Shown here: in pieces, positions 23,316 through 38,386 of the stretch
How the letters are laid out: every line of letters starts with the position of its first letter
Position numbering within the stretch: position 1 is the stretch's first letter
Source: Blastococcus saxobsidens
Lineage (GTDB): Bacteria; Actinomycetota; Actinomycetes; Mycobacteriales; Geodermatophilaceae
Length of the DNA stretch: 64,000 nucleotides
Reading direction: 5' to 3'
Assembly: GCF_002938435.1 (NCBI RefSeq)
Contig: NZ_POQT01000010.1
Coordinates: 49,695 to 113,694, forward strand
Translations under genes and position numbers: made by a program
The notes under the pieces: generated by a model
What the model saw: only the letters and a program-made list of their open reading frames with translations
The model's database searches: none
Told to the model about the DNA's origin: nothing

Positions 23316-23321
23316 CAGAAT
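23316..23321 (+). promoter_or_regulatory. -10 box of a probable leaderless promoter for aroC
   Basis: CAGAAT ends 7 bases before the aroC ATG, with no Shine-Dalgarno sequence between. Confidence 0.4.
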
Positions 23322-23328
23322 CACCCCC

Positions 23329-24522
23329 ATGTTGCGCTGGCTGACCGCCGGTGAGTCGCACGGCCAGCAGCTCACCGCCATTCTCGAAGGCCTCCCTGCC
23401 GGGGTCGAGGTGCAGACCTCCGACCTCGACCTGCAGCTGGCGCGCCGCCGGCTCGGGCACGGCAGGGGTGCTCGCATGGCCTTCGAGCAGGACGTCGTCA
23501 CGCTCACCGGCGGTGTGCGGCACGGCCGGACGCAGGGCGGGCCGATCGCCGTGCAGGTCGGCAACACCGAGTGGCCCAAGTGGCAGACGGTCATGTCCGC
23601 CGACCCGGTGGACGACGAGATCCTCGCCGGTCAGGCGCGCAACGCCCCGTTGACCCGGCCGCGCCCCGGCCACGCCGACCTCGCCGGCATGCAGAAGTAC
23701 GGCTTCGACGACGCCCGGCCGGTCCTCGAGCGGGCCAGCGCCCGGGAGACCGCGGCACGGGTCGCGCTCGGCACCATCGCGCAGGCGTTCCTGCGCCAGT
23801 CACTCAACGTCACGGTGGTCAGCCACGTGGTCGGCATCGGCCCCGTCGTCGCCCCGGACGGCCTGGTGCCCGGCCCGGAGGACACCCCCCGGCTGGACGA
23901 GGACCCGGTGCGCTGCGCCGACCCGGCGACCAGCGGGCGCATGACCGCCGAGATCGACGACGCCCGGAAGAACGGCGACACGCTCGGCGGCGTCATCGAG
24001 GTCGTCGTGCACGGCCTGCCGCCGGGCCTGGGCAGCCACGTGCACTGGGACCGCCGCCTCGACGCCCGCCTGGCCGCCGCGCTCATGGGCGTGCAGTCGG
24101 TCAAGGCCGTCGAGGTCGGCGACGGGCTGGAGACGGCCCGCCGCCGCGGCTCGGTGGCCCACGACGAGATCGTCGGCGTGGACTCGACGAACGGGCAGCA
24201 GCGCATCCAGCGGCTGACGGACCGCGCCGGTGGCATCGAGGGCGGCATGACCAACGGCGAGGTGCTGCGCGTCCGGGCGGCCATGAAGCCGATCAGCACC
24301 GTGCCCCGCGCGCTGCAGACGGTCGACGTCGCCACCGGCGAGCCCGCGGTCGCCATCAACCAGCGCAGCGACGCCTGCGCGGTGCCCCGCGGCAGCGTGG
24401 TGATGGAGGCGATGGTCGCCCTGGTGCTCGCCGACGCCGTCCTGGAGAAGTTCGGTGGCGACTCGATCGTCGAGACCCGTCGCAACGTGCAGGCCTACCT
24501 CGACGCGCTGCCGTACCGGTGA
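23329..24522 (+). CDS. aroC: Chorismate synthase
   Basis: Converts EPSP to chorismate using reduced FMN, the last common step of aromatic synthesis. The 397-residue protein shows all family signatures: [18 protein letters not shown], the [12 protein letters not shown] segment, [31 protein letters not shown] and [21 protein letters not shown] start. First gene of a tight aroC-aroK-aroB group (4-nt overlaps). Confidence 0.97.
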   Translation: MLRWLTAGESHGQQLTAILEGLPAGVEVQTSDLDLQLARRRLGHGRGARMAFEQDVVTLTGGVRHGRTQGGPIAVQVGNTEWPKWQTVMSADPVDDEILAGQARNAPLTRPRPGHADLAGMQKYGFDDARPVLERASARETAARVALGTIAQAFLRQSLNVTVVSHVVGIGPVVAPDGLVPGPEDTPRLDEDPVRCADPATSGRMTAEIDDARKNGDTLGGVIEVVVHGLPPGLGSHVHWDRRLDARLAAALMGVQSVKAVEVGDGLETARRRGSVAHDEIVGVDSTNGQQRIQRLTDRAGGIEGGMTNGEVLRVRAAMKPISTVPRALQTVDVATGEPAVAINQRSDACAVPRGSVVMEAMVALVLADAVLEKFGGDSIVETRRNVQAYLDALPYR

Positions 24523-25052
24523 CCGCCCCGGCGCTCGTCCTGGTGGGTCCGCCCGCCTCCGGCAAGACCACGGTCGGCACGGCCGTCGCCGCGGCCCGGG
24601 ACCTGCCCTTCCGGGACACCGACCGCGACGTCGAGGCCGAGACCGGCACGTCGATCGCCGACCTGTTCGTGCAGCAGGGTGAGCCGCACTTCCGGGCGCT
24701 GGAGGAGCGGGCCGTCGCCCGGGCGCTCGCCGAGCACCCCGGCGTGCTGGCCCTGGGCGGCGGGGCGGTGACCAGCTCGGCGGTCCGGGAGCTGCTCGTC
24801 GCCCACGGCCGGGCCGGCGGCACCGTGGTCTGGCTCGACGTCGACGTCGCCTCCGCGGCCCGGCGGGTGGGCCTGTCCCGTGACCGGCCGCTGCTCGCCG
24901 TGAACCCCCGCGCCATGCTGCGCTCGATGCTCGAACAGCGCGCCCCGCTCTACACCGAGGTGGCCACACACCGGGTGACGACGGCGGGGCGCTCACCGGA
25001 GGAGGTCGTCGCCGAGGTGCTCGGAGTACTGGTGCCGGAGGAGGCCCGATGA
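24519..25052 (+). CDS. aroK: Shikimate kinase
   Basis: ATP-dependent phosphorylation of shikimate. The 177-residue protein has the P-loop [13 protein letters not shown] at residues 8-20, the shikimate-binding [13 protein letters not shown] and [13 protein letters not shown], and the [11 protein letters not shown] motif; the lid Arg is in SRDRPLLAV. The GTG overlaps the aroC stop and its own stop overlaps aroB, so the three enzymes are made together. Confidence 0.95.
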   Translation: MTAPALVLVGPPASGKTTVGTAVAAARDLPFRDTDRDVEAETGTSIADLFVQQGEPHFRALEERAVARALAEHPGVLALGGGAVTSSAVRELLVAHGRAGGTVVWLDVDVASAARRVGLSRDRPLLAVNPRAMLRSMLEQRAPLYTEVATHRVTTAGRSPEEVVAEVLGVLVPEEAR

Positions 25053-26101
25053 CCCGCCGCGTCCCGGTCGCCGGGGAGCGGCCCTACGAGGTGTCCATCG
25101 GCGCCGGTGTGCAGGCGGAGCTCGCGCTGGTGCTGGCCGGCACGCCGAAGGTGGCGATCGTCCACGCCCCGCCGCTGGCCGCCGCCGCCGGTGCGGCCGT
25201 CGAGACGCTGCAGAGCGCCGGGGTCGCCGCCGAGGCGGTCGTCGTCCCGGACGGCGAGGCGGCCAAGACCGCCGAGGTGGCCGCCGGGCTCTGGGAGGAG
25301 TTCGGCCGGCTCGGCATGACCCGCTCGGACGCCGTGGTCGGCCTGGGCGGCGGAGCGGTGACCGATCTCGCCGGCTTCGTGGCCGCCACCTGGACCAGGG
25401 GGGTCCGCTTCGTGACGGTGCCCACCAGCGTGCTCGGCATGGTCGACGCGGCCCTGGGCGGCAAGACGGGCATCAACACCGGTAGCGGCAAGAACCTGGT
25501 CGGCGCGTTCCACCCGCCGGCGGCCGTGCTCGCCGACACCGACCTGCTCGCCGGGCTGCCCGAGGAGGAGTTCCGCTCCGGGATGGCCGAGGTCGTGAAG
25601 TGCGGCTTCATCGCCGACGGCGAGATCCTGCGCCTGCTGGACGCCGACCCGACCGGCCGCCGGGAGATCGAGGAGCTCATCGAGCGCGCGGTGCGGGTCA
25701 AGGCCGACGCCGTGGGGGAGGACCTGTACGACACCGGCCGGCGGGAGTTCCTCAACTACGGGCACACGCTGGGGCACGCCATCGAGCGGCTGGAGGACTT
25801 CGGCTGGCGGCACGGCGAGGCCGTCGCCGTCGGGCTGGTCTTCGCGGCGGAGCTGGCCGGGCAGGCGGGCCTGCTCGCGCCGGCCGAGGTGGCCCGCCAC
25901 CGGGAGCTGGTCGCGGCGATGGGCCTGCCCACCCGGTACGCCGGCGACTGGGGGCGGCTGCAGCAGGTGATGCGGGTGGACAAGAAGGCCCGCGGCGCGT
26001 CCCTGCGGTTCGTCGTCCTCGACGGGCTGGGCCACCCCACGATCCTGACCGACCCGGACCAGGCCTGGCTCGACGCCGCCTGGGCCGCCGTCGCCGCCTG
26101 A
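25049..26101 (+). CDS. aroB: 3-dehydroquinate synthase
   Basis: NAD- and metal-dependent cyclisation of DAHP to 3-dehydroquinate, 350 residues. Diagnostic stretches are VPDGEAAKTAEVA, GLGGGAVTDLAGFVAATW, FVTVPTSVLGMVDAALGGKT, the metal-ligand Glu/His region (SGMAEVVKCGF, FLNYGHTLGHAIE) and a second His in RHGEAVAVG. ATG start by ATGA overlap with aroK. Confidence 0.96.
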   Translation: MTRRVPVAGERPYEVSIGAGVQAELALVLAGTPKVAIVHAPPLAAAAGAAVETLQSAGVAAEAVVVPDGEAAKTAEVAAGLWEEFGRLGMTRSDAVVGLGGGAVTDLAGFVAATWTRGVRFVTVPTSVLGMVDAALGGKTGINTGSGKNLVGAFHPPAAVLADTDLLAGLPEEEFRSGMAEVVKCGFIADGEILRLLDADPTGRREIEELIERAVRVKADAVGEDLYDTGRREFLNYGHTLGHAIERLEDFGWRHGEAVAVGLVFAAELAGQAGLLAPAEVARHRELVAAMGLPTRYAGDWGRLQQVMRVDKKARGASLRFVVLDGLGHPTILTDPDQAWLDAAWAAVAA

Positions 26102-26134
26102 CCACCCGCCCGCCACCCCGAACGAAGGAACCGC

Positions 26135-26569
26135 ATGACCATCCAGGTGCTCAACGGGGCCAACCTCGGCCGGCTCGGCACCCGCGAGCCGGAGATCTAC
26201 GGGACGACGACCTACGAACAGCTCGTCGAGCTGGTCGAGGCGGCGGCTCGCGAGCTCGGCATCGACGTGCAGGTGCGCCAGACCGACGACGAGGGCCAGC
26301 TGCTGCGCTGGATCCACGAGGCCACCGACGCCGGCGACGCCATCGTCATCAACCCCGGTGGCTGGACGCACACCTCCGTGGTGCTGCACGACGCGCTGGC
26401 CGCGGTGGCCGCGCCCGTGGTCGAGGTGCACATCAGCAACATCCACCGGCGCGAGGAGTTCCGGCGGCACTCCTACGTCTCCCGGGCCGCGGACGGCGCC
26501 ATCGTCGGGCTCGGCGTGCACGGCTACGTGCTGGCGCTGCAGTGGATGACGCTGCGCGGCGTCTCGTGA
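26135..26569 (+). CDS. aroQ: 3-dehydroquinate dehydratase, type II
   Basis: Dehydrates 3-dehydroquinate to 3-dehydroshikimate. The 144-residue type II enzyme shows LNGANLGRLGTREPEIYG (catalytic Arg and Tyr), VRQTDDEGQLLRWIHEA, INPGGWTHTSVVLHDAL and VEVHISNIHRREEFRRHS with the catalytic His. ATG start with GAAGGAA 7 bases ahead. Together with aroE, aroC, aroK and aroB this gives five of the seven shikimate-pathway steps; aroA and DAHP synthase are not here. Confidence 0.96.
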   Translation: MTIQVLNGANLGRLGTREPEIYGTTTYEQLVELVEAAARELGIDVQVRQTDDEGQLLRWIHEATDAGDAIVINPGGWTHTSVVLHDALAAVAAPVVEVHISNIHRREEFRRHSYVSRAADGAIVGLGVHGYVLALQWMTLRGVS

Positions 26570-27666
26570 GCGCCGCCGGACGGCGCGACGTCCTCCGGGC
26601 CACCGCCGCCGAGCGCGGGTTCGACGCAGTGCTGGTCACCAACCTGCTCAACGTGCGGTACCTGACCGGCTTCACCGGCTCGAACGGTGCGCTGCTGGTG
26701 CGCACCGACGGCGGGGACCTCTTCGGCACCGACGGCCGGTACACCACCCAGGCCGGCCTCCAGGTCCCCGACGTGGAGCTCGTGGTGGACCGCGCGACGG
26801 TGGCCGCGCTCGCCCGCGAGGCGGTCCGTCGGGGCGCCGGCCGGCTCGGCTTCGAGTCCCACGAGCTCACCGTCGACGGCCTGCACGGGCTGCAGCGGGT
26901 GCTCGCCGACGCCGCCGCCGGCGGCACGGTGCCCGAGCTGGCGTCGGTGCGCCGGGCGGTCGAGGACCAGCGGGCGATCAAGGACGACGGCGAGATCGAG
27001 GCGCTGCGCCGCGCCTGCGCGGTGGCCGACCACGCGCTGGCGGAGCTGGCCGCCGAGGGCGCGCTGCGGCCCGGCCGCACGGAGCTGGAGGTCGGCCGGG
27101 AGCTCGACGCCCGGATGCTCGCCCTGGGCGCGGAGGCGCCATCGTTCGAGACGATCGTGGCGGCCGGCGCCAACTCGGCCATCCCGCACCACCGCCCCGA
27201 CGGCACCGAGCTGCGGGCCGGCGACTTCCTCAAGCTGGACTTCGGCGCGACCGTCGACGGCTACCACTCCGACATGACCCGCACGCTGGTGCTGGGCCAC
27301 GCGGCCGACTGGCAGCGCGAGATCTACCAGCTGGTCGCCGCCTCCCAGGCGGCCGGGCGGGCCGCCCTGGTGGCCGGTGCCGACGTCGTCGCGGTGGATG
27401 CCGCCGCCCGCGACGTGATCGTCGAGGCCGGCCACGGCGAGCACTTTCCCCACGGTCTGGGCCACGGCGTGGGCCTGGAGATCCACGAGGCGCCGGGCAT
27501 CGGCCAGCTGGGCGCGGGTACTCTGGCCGCCGGCATGGCCGTCACCGTGGAGCCGGGGGTCTACCTGCCCGGCCACGGTGGTGTCCGGATCGAGGACACC
27601 CTGGTCGTCACGGACGACGCGCCCGAGTTGTTGACCCTCACGAGCAAGGAACTGCTGGTCCTCTAG
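26566..27666 (+). CDS. pepQ: M24 family aminopeptidase (Xaa-Pro peptidase)
   Basis: A 366-residue metallopeptidase with an N-terminal creatinase-like domain (NLLNVRYLTGFTGSNGALLV) and a C-terminal pita-bread domain. The five metal ligands are visible in LDFGATVDGYHSDMTRT (two Asp), GLGHGVGLEIHEAPG (His), VTVEPGVYLPG (Glu) and GVRIEDTLVV (Glu). It should cleave dipeptides or N-terminal residues before proline. The GTG overlaps the aroQ stop; the stop TAG is directly followed by the efp ATG. The aroQ-pepQ-efp-nusB order is standard in actinobacteria. Confidence 0.93.
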   Translation: MSAAGRRDVLRATAAERGFDAVLVTNLLNVRYLTGFTGSNGALLVRTDGGDLFGTDGRYTTQAGLQVPDVELVVDRATVAALAREAVRRGAGRLGFESHELTVDGLHGLQRVLADAAAGGTVPELASVRRAVEDQRAIKDDGEIEALRRACAVADHALAELAAEGALRPGRTELEVGRELDARMLALGAEAPSFETIVAAGANSAIPHHRPDGTELRAGDFLKLDFGATVDGYHSDMTRTLVLGHAADWQREIYQLVAASQAAGRAALVAGADVVAVDAAARDVIVEAGHGEHFPHGLGHGVGLEIHEAPGIGQLGAGTLAAGMAVTVEPGVYLPGHGGVRIEDTLVVTDDAPELLTLTSKELLVL

Positions 27667-28227
27667 ATGGCTACCACCAACGACCTGAAGAACGGCATCG
27701 TCCTCAACCTGGACGGCCAGCTCTGGACCGTCACCGATTTCCAGCACGTGAAGCCCGGCAAGGGTGGCGCCTTCGTGCGCACCACGCTGAAGAACGTGCT
27801 GTCGGGCAAGGTCGTCGACAAGACGTTCAACGCCGGCACCAAGGTCGAGACGGCCAACGTGGACAAGCGGTCGATGACCTACCTGTACAAGGACGGCACC
27901 GACTTCGTCTTCATGGACGGCGACACGTTCGACCAGATCTACGTGCCGGCCACCACCGTCGGCGGCGGCGCCGACTACCTGCTGGAGAACACCGAGGTCG
28001 TCGTCGCGGTGCACGACGGCAACCCGCTCTACGTCGAGCTCCCGGTGACCATGGAGCTCGTGGTGGAGCACACCGACCCGGGCCTGCAGGGCGACCGCTC
28101 CACCGGTGGCACCAAGCCGGCCACGCTGGAGACCGGTGCGCAGATCCAGGTGCCGCTGTTCATCACCACCGGCGAGAAGCTGAAGGTCGACACCCGCGAC
28201 GGCCGGTACCTCGGCCGCGTCAACTGA
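27667..28227 (+). CDS. efp: Translation elongation factor P
   Basis: EF-P relieves ribosome stalling at consecutive prolines. The 186-residue protein has the three beta-barrel domains; the tip loop near residues 29-36 is KPGKGGAF with Lys32 at the position that is modified in other bacteria. C-terminal signature [20 protein letters not shown] is intact. The ATG is immediately after the pepQ stop, with AAGGAA in the end of pepQ as likely ribosome site. Confidence 0.97.
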   Translation: MATTNDLKNGIVLNLDGQLWTVTDFQHVKPGKGGAFVRTTLKNVLSGKVVDKTFNAGTKVETANVDKRSMTYLYKDGTDFVFMDGDTFDQIYVPATTVGGGADYLLENTEVVVAVHDGNPLYVELPVTMELVVEHTDPGLQGDRSTGGTKPATLETGAQIQVPLFITTGEKLKVDTRDGRYLGRVN

Positions 28228-28243
28228 GCGACCGGATCCCCTC

Positions 28244-28651
28244 ATGGCCGCACGGACCAAGGCGCGCAAGCGCGCCGTCGACGTCCTCTACGAGGCCGAC
28301 GTCCGCAGCCGCGACCGCCTCGAGCTGCTGCGCGAGCGGGTCGCCGACGGCAACCCGCCGGTGCCCGACCACGCCGTCCGGCTGGTCGAGGGCGTCGAGG
28401 AGCACGGCACGCGCATCGACCAGCTGATCGAGGCGCACGCCGCCAACTGGTCGCTGGACCGGCTGCCGGACGTCGACCGCGCGATCCTGCGCATGGCCAC
28501 CTACGAGCTGCTCTGGGTCGACGACGTACCCGACGCCGTCGTCATCGACGAGGCGGTGGAGCTGGCCAAGGCGCTGTCCACCGACGACTCCCCGGGGTAC
28601 GTGAACGGCGTGCTGGGCGGCATCCTCGCCGCCGAGGTGCCCACGGCGTAG
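28244..28651 (+). CDS. nusB: Transcription antitermination factor NusB
   Basis: NusB binds boxA RNA with NusE (S10) and promotes processive transcription of rRNA operons. The 135-residue all-helical protein begins TKARKRAVDVLYEADVR and has the conserved DRLPDVDRAILRMATYELLW and VVIDEAVELAKALSTDDSPG stretches. It is 16 bases after efp with no clear ribosome site. It is the last gene of the aro-efp-nusB group. Confidence 0.95.
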   Translation: MAARTKARKRAVDVLYEADVRSRDRLELLRERVADGNPPVPDHAVRLVEGVEEHGTRIDQLIEAHAANWSLDRLPDVDRAILRMATYELLWVDDVPDAVVIDEAVELAKALSTDDSPGYVNGVLGGILAAEVPTA

Positions 28652-28657
28652 CCGGTC

Positions 28658-28715
28658 TCAGTGGATGTCGCGGCGGGCGAACAGCCAGACGCCCACGCCG
28701 ACGAGCAGCCCGTCT
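28658..28715 (-). other. Possible remnant of a membrane-protein C-terminus
   Basis: Just beyond nusB the minus strand reads GLLVGVGVWLFARRDIH and stop. This looks like the last helix and charged tail of an ABC-2-type permease, but the sequence upstream in the same frame is Arg/Pro-rich and unlike a membrane protein. The 260 bases between nusB and bldD hold no other gene that I can support. Confidence 0.25.
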
Positions 28716-28911
28716 GCGCCGGGTCCTGGTGACCTCCGCCATCTCCACAGCCGGCATGCGCGCCCCCGTGCCTGCCGGGACCGCCGCCCGGGGTGGGAGC
28801 ACCTTGGCGCGAGGGCGAGCCCGGCGTCCGCCGCGCGTGTCGATACCGACGAGGGCCGGAATGCCGACGTTCCCCCGCCGGATCGGCAGGGGCCCGTCGT
28901 CGTGCGGTCGC

Positions 28912-29472
28912 TCAGCGCGGCGCGCGCCGCCGGTCGCCCCAGGCGGACTCGTCGACGTCCTCCTCGAGCTCGTCGTCGCCACCGGCGCTGACGATGCCCT
29001 CCATGCCGGGCGACAGGACGCCCCACTCGATCAGCCGCGAGGTGAGCTCGTCGGGGCTCATGTCGTAGATGATCGCCAGCGACTTCAGGTCCTCGGCGCG
29101 GATGGAGAGGACCTTGCCGTTGTAGTCGTGCCGCTGCGCCTGGATGGTGGAGGCGTAGCGGGCCAGCGGGCCCGCCTCGTCGGCCGGCAGCGAGCCCAGC
29201 GACTCCAGGTTCAGCACGATCTTGTTGGTCGAGGTCACCGCGGAGCTCGGCCGCGGGTCGGGCAGCAGCTCGGAGACCGGGACGCCGTAGAAGACGGCGA
29301 GCTCCGACAGGCGCTGCACGGTGACGGCGCGGTCGCCTCGTTCGTAGGACCCGACGACGACCGCCTTCCAGCGGCCGTGCGACTTGTCCTCCACGCCCTG
29401 CAGCGAGAGGCCCTGCTGGTTGCGGATGGCGCGGAGCCGGGCGCCGAGGGCCCGTGAGTAGTCGGTGCTCAT
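28912..29472 (-). CDS. bldD: BldD-type transcriptional regulator (cyclic di-GMP responsive)
   Basis: BldD is the master developmental repressor of actinobacteria, a DNA-binding protein dimerised by tetrameric cyclic di-GMP. The 186-residue product has an N-terminal XRE helix-turn-helix (ALGARLRAIRNQQGLSLQGV) and a C-terminal domain with the full ligand signature RXD-X8-RXXD: Arg114-His-Asp116 and Arg125-Ala-Glu-Asp128, the same numbering as in Streptomyces coelicolor as I recall it. The ATG at 29472 is chosen because the family N-terminus starts there. A motif resembling the BldD box lies about 115 bases upstream, suggesting autoregulation. Confidence 0.95.
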   Translation of the reverse strand: MSTDYSRALGARLRAIRNQQGLSLQGVEDKSHGRWKAVVVGSYERGDRAVTVQRLSELAVFYGVPVSELLPDPRPSSAVTSTNKIVLNLESLGSLPADEAGPLARYASTIQAQRHDYNGKVLSIRAEDLKSLAIIYDMSPDELTSRLIEWGVLSPGMEGIVSAGGDDELEEDVDESAWGDRRRAPR

Positions 29473-29584
29473 CGCTGTCTGCTCACTGTCCGTCGTCTCG
29501 GATGGGTCTTCGTCGTCACGCAGCGTACTGGCCGAGCCCGGATCACAACAGGCAGCCTGCTCGGGAATCGAGTGTGAGCGCCCG

Positions 29585-29599
29585 GTCACGCTGAGTGTT
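29585..29599. promoter_or_regulatory. Candidate BldD-binding site
   Basis: GTCACGCTGAGTGTT matches the published BldD consensus nTnACnC(A/T)GnGTnAn at all but one defined position. It lies in the 240-base divergent region between bldD and pyrR, so it could control bldD itself, and sits about 50 bases upstream of the pyr -10 box. Confidence 0.45.
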
Positions 29600-29647
29600 G
29601 GGACCGGCCGCCGACGGGTGCCCGACGTGCAGCGCACGTGGGTGCAG

Positions 29648-29653
29648 TACCGT
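29648..29653 (+). promoter_or_regulatory. Probable -10 box of the pyr operon
   Basis: TACCGT fits TANNNT. A transcript starting about 7 bases downstream would have a leader of roughly 53 bases containing the PyrR hairpin. A weak -35 candidate (GACGTG) lies 18 bases upstream. Confidence 0.45.
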
Positions 29654-29670
29654 CGGCCCCGGTCCGACCA

Positions 29671-31234
<1,564 letters not shown>

Positions 31235-31238
<4 letters not shown>

Positions 31239-32524
31239 CCACGTACCTGATCAGGGGGGCGCGGCCGCTGGGCAGCGACCCCGCCGACATCCTGGTGAAG
31301 GACGGCCGGATCGCCGCGATCGGCGACTCGCTGTCCGCGACCGGCGCCGAGGTGATCGAGGCCGCCGGGCTGGTCGCCCTGCCCGGCCTGGTCGACCTGC
31401 ACACCCACCTGCGCGAGCCGGGCCGCGAGGACGCCGAGACGGTGGAGACCGGTAGCCGCGCCGCCGCGCTCGGCGGGTTCACCGCGGTCCACGCGATGGC
31501 CAACACCGACCCGGTCGCCGACACCGCCGGCGTCGTCGAGCAGGTCTGGCGGCTGGGCCAGGAGGCCGGGCTGGTCGACGTCGTCCCGGTGGGCGCGGTG
31601 ACCGTCGGGCTGGGGGGCGGGCGGCTGGCCGAGCTCGGCGCCATGGCCGACTCCGCCGCCCGCGTGCGGGTCTTCTCCGACGACGGGCACTGCGTCAGCG
31701 ACCCGGCGCTGATGCGCCGCGCGCTGGAGTACGTGAAGGCCTTCGACGGCGTCGTCGCCCAGCACGCCGAGGAGCCGCGGCTGACCGTCGGCGCCCAGAT
31801 GCACGAGGGCGACCGGTCGGCGAAGCTGGGCCTGACCGGCTGGCCGGCCGCCGCGGAGGAGGCGATCATCGCCCGCGACGTGCTGCTGGCCGAGCACGTC
31901 GGTGCGCGGCTGCACGTCTGCCACGTCTCGACGGCGGGCTCGGTGGAGATCCTGCGCTGGGCGAAGTCCCGCGGCGTCCAGGTCACCGCGGAGGTCACCC
32001 CGCACCACCTGCTGCTCACCGACGAGTGCGCCGAGAGCTACGACCCGGTGTTCAAGGTCAACCCGCCGCTGCGCACCGATGCCGACGTCGAGGCGCTCCG
32101 CGCGGGGCTGGCCGACGGCACCATCGACGCCGTCGGCACCGACCACGCGCCGCACGCGGTGGAGGACAAGGAGAGCGAGTGGGCCCAGGCCCGGCCCGGC
32201 ATGCTCGGGCTCGAGCAGGCCCTCTCGGTGGTCATCCAGACCATGGTGGAGCCGGGCCGCCTGGACTGGGCCGGCGTCGCCGACCGCATGTCGGTGCGCC
32301 CGGCCGTGATCGGCCGGCTCGGCGAGCACGGCCGGCCGCTTGCCCCCGGTGAGCCCGCGAACTTGGTCCTGGTCGACCCGTCGGCCCGCGCCACGGTGGA
32401 CCCGGCGGCGCTGGCCAGCCGCAGCCGCAACAGCCCCTATGCCGGCCGGGAGCTCCCCGGCCGGGTGGTCGCGACGTTCCTCCGGGGCGTGCCGACCGTG
32501 CTCGACGGAAAGGCAACCAAGTGA
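31235..32524 (+). CDS. pyrC: Dihydroorotase
   Basis: Cyclises carbamoyl aspartate to dihydroorotate. The 429-residue type I enzyme has the metal motif [11 protein letters not shown], the [15 protein letters not shown] segment, later His ligands in [17 protein letters not shown] sequence and [11 protein letters not shown], and the catalytic Asp in [16 protein letters not shown] overlap with pyrB and GTGA overlap with carA. Confidence 0.95.
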
Positions 32525-33686
32525 GAGAGGCACTGCTCGTCCTCGAGGACGGGCGCACGTTCCGCGGCGAGGCCTACGGCGCCACCGGGACGACGGTCGG
32601 GGAGGCGGTGTTCGCCACCGGGATGACCGGCTACCAGGAGACGCTGACCGACCCCAGCTACGCGGGCCAGATCGTCGCGATGACCGCCCCGCACATCGGC
32701 AACACCGGGGTCAACGACGAGGACGACGAGAGCAGCCGCATGTGGGTCGCGGGCTTCGTCGTGCGCGACCCCGCCCGCCGGCCGGCGAACTGGCGTGCGA
32801 CGGGCACCCTGGACGACGAGCTGGCCGCCCAGGGCGTCGTCGGCATCAGCGGCATCGACACCCGCGCGCTGACCCGGCACCTGCGCGACCGCGGCGCCAT
32901 GCGGGCCGGCATCAGCACCGAGCTCTCCGCGGACGAGCTGCTGGCTCGCGTCACGGCGGCCGAGAGCATGACCGGAGCCGATCTGGCGCCGACGGTGAGC
33001 ACGCAGGAGGCCTACGTCGTCCCGGCGGTGGGGGAGAAGCGGTTCACCATCGCCGCGCTGGACCTCGGCATCAAGACGGCGACGCCGCGCCACCTGGCCG
33101 CCCTCGGCGTGGAGACGCACGTGCTGCCCTCGACCGCGACGGCCGAGGAGCTGCTGGCCGCGGGCCCGGACGGGGTGTTCCTCTCCAACGGCCCGGGTGA
33201 CCCGGCCGCCGCCGACTACGCCGTCGCCGCGGTGCGGGGCGTGCTCGACGCCCGGCGCCCGCTGTTCGGCATCTGCTTCGGCAACCAGATCCTCGGCCGC
33301 GCCCTCGGCCTGGGCACCTACAAGCTGCGCTTCGGCCACCGCGGCCTGAACCAGCCGGTGCTCGACCGGGTCAGCGGCACGGTCCGGGTGACCAGCCACA
33401 ACCACGGCTTCGCCGTCGACGCCCCGCTGGACCGCCCGACCGACACCCCCTACGGGCAGGTGGAGGTCAGCCACGTCGGTCTCAACGACGACGTCGTGGA
33501 GGGCCTGCGCTGCCTGGAGGTGCCCGCGTTCAGCGTGCAGTTCCACCCGGAGTCCGCGGCCGGTCCGCACGACGCCGCGCCACTGTTCCAGCGCTTCGTC
33601 GACCTGATGGAGGAGGCCCGGTCGCACCAGGTGCACGCCGGCGGGCCCGCCCCGGTCGTCGAGCACACCACCGGGGAGAACACCTG

Positions 33687-33687
<1 letters not shown>
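32521..33687 (+). CDS. carA: Carbamoyl-phosphate synthase small (glutaminase) subunit
   Basis: Hydrolyses glutamine to feed ammonia to CarB. The 388-residue protein has the N-terminal CPSase small-chain domain ([34 protein letters not shown]) and a C-terminal class I amidotransferase with the nucleophile Cys in [15 protein letters not shown], His in HNHGFAVD and the His-Glu pair in [13 protein letters not shown] start at the pyrC stop. Carbamoyl phosphate is shared between pyrimidine and arginine synthesis; here the gene is under pyr control. Confidence 0.96.
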
Positions 33688-37012
<3,325 letters not shown>

Positions 37013-37016
<4 letters not shown>

Positions 37017-38386
37017 CCCCGCCGCCGGGACAGGACGTCGTCCGGCGGATCGCGGGGCAGCTGGCCGTGCGGGGGGCGCTCGCGGACCTGCCGGCGGCGT
37101 TCCTCGCCGGCGTCACGCGGTTCGCCCGACCCCCGCAGACGGAGCTGGACGCCCTGGCGGCGGACGCCGGGGCCCTGGCGCGGCGGCTGGCCGACGGGGA
37201 GGCGGGGGAGCACGACCTCCCCCTGCTGACCCGCGTGCTGTTCTTCGCCGGGCACGCCGAGCTCCTGGCCGCGCACGGCGTCCCGACGCCGGCCTACGAC
37301 GTCCTGGGGTCCTTCGGTGCGAACCTGGCCCGCCCGGTGGGGCCCCGGCTGCCGGAGCGGCCCACCGCCGGGGCGCGGCGCTGGCCGCTGCTGGGCCGCA
37401 CGGTGGGCTTCCCGCTCGGGGTGCCCGCCTGCGTGCTCAACGGCAGCGAGGCGTGGGTGCGGCACAACGTGGCCAACGGCTACAGCGTGCTCACCTACAA
37501 GACGGTCCGCGGCCGGGCGCACCCGGCCAACGAGCAGCCGAACTGGACGTTCGCCCCGCGGCAGACCGCCAGCCTCCCGCCGGGCGCCGCCGCCGAGGTG
37601 GTCTCCGACCCCTGGGACTGGGTCGGCCCCGGCTCGCCGACGGTCAGCAGCGTCAACTCCTTCGGCGTCCCGTCGCCGGAGCCGGAGGAGTGGATGGCCG
37701 ACCTGGAGCGGTCGCTGGCCGCGGTCTCCGACGACGTGCTGCTCCTGGTCAGCGTCATGGGCGAGGGCAACGGCACCGACCTGGTCGAGGACTTCGCCGG
37801 GACCGCGCGGATGGCGCAGGAGGCCGGTGCGCCGGTGGTCGAGCTGAACCTGTCGTGCCCGAACACGCTGTCGGCCTCCGGGAGCGGCGTGAAGCCCCCG
37901 CTGTGCCTGGACCCCGACGCGACCGTGGCGGTGGTCGAGGCCGTCCGTCGGGCGCTGGACGACCGCACCGGGCTGGTCGCGAAGCTGTCCTGGCTCGACG
38001 AGGGGCAGCTCGCGGCGCTGGTGCCGCGGCTGGCCCCGCTGGTGGACGGCATCGCCGGGATCAACACGCTGCAGAGCCGGGTGCGCCGCAGCGACGGCGT
38101 GCCCACCTTCCCCGGCCGCGAGCTGGCCGGGCTGTCGGGGATCGCCGTCCGCGACCCCGCGCTGGACTTCACCCGCCGGCTGGTCGGCCTGCGCGAGGCC
38201 GGCGGCGTGCACTTCGACGTCCTGGCGATGGGCGGGGTCACCGACCCGGCGTCGTTCGAGGCGCTGTTCGCCCTCGGCGCCGACGCCGTGCAGTCCGCCT
38301 CCGGCGCCTTCTCCGACCCCTTCCTCGCCCAGCGGTGCATCACCGCACTGGGGGAGACCCTGCCCCGAGCCGTGGAGGTCTCGTGA
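37013..38386 (+). CDS. pyrD: Atypical dihydroorotate dehydrogenase-family flavoprotein in the pyrD position
   Basis: Lies between carB and pyrF, where the dihydroorotate dehydrogenase belongs, and has FMN-barrel features: TYKTVRG (likely FMN lysine), [13 protein letters not shown] with Cys282, [19 protein letters not shown] and a phosphate-binding end with [20 protein letters not shown]. Cys at position 282 is the catalytic residue of class 1 enzymes, whereas actinobacterial class 2 enzymes have Ser there. At 457 residues it is about 100 longer than usual; the extra N-terminal part ([20 protein letters not shown] onward) is unfamiliar and is not a clear membrane anchor. No pyrK is next to it. 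The GTG overlaps the carB stop. Confidence 0.78.
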
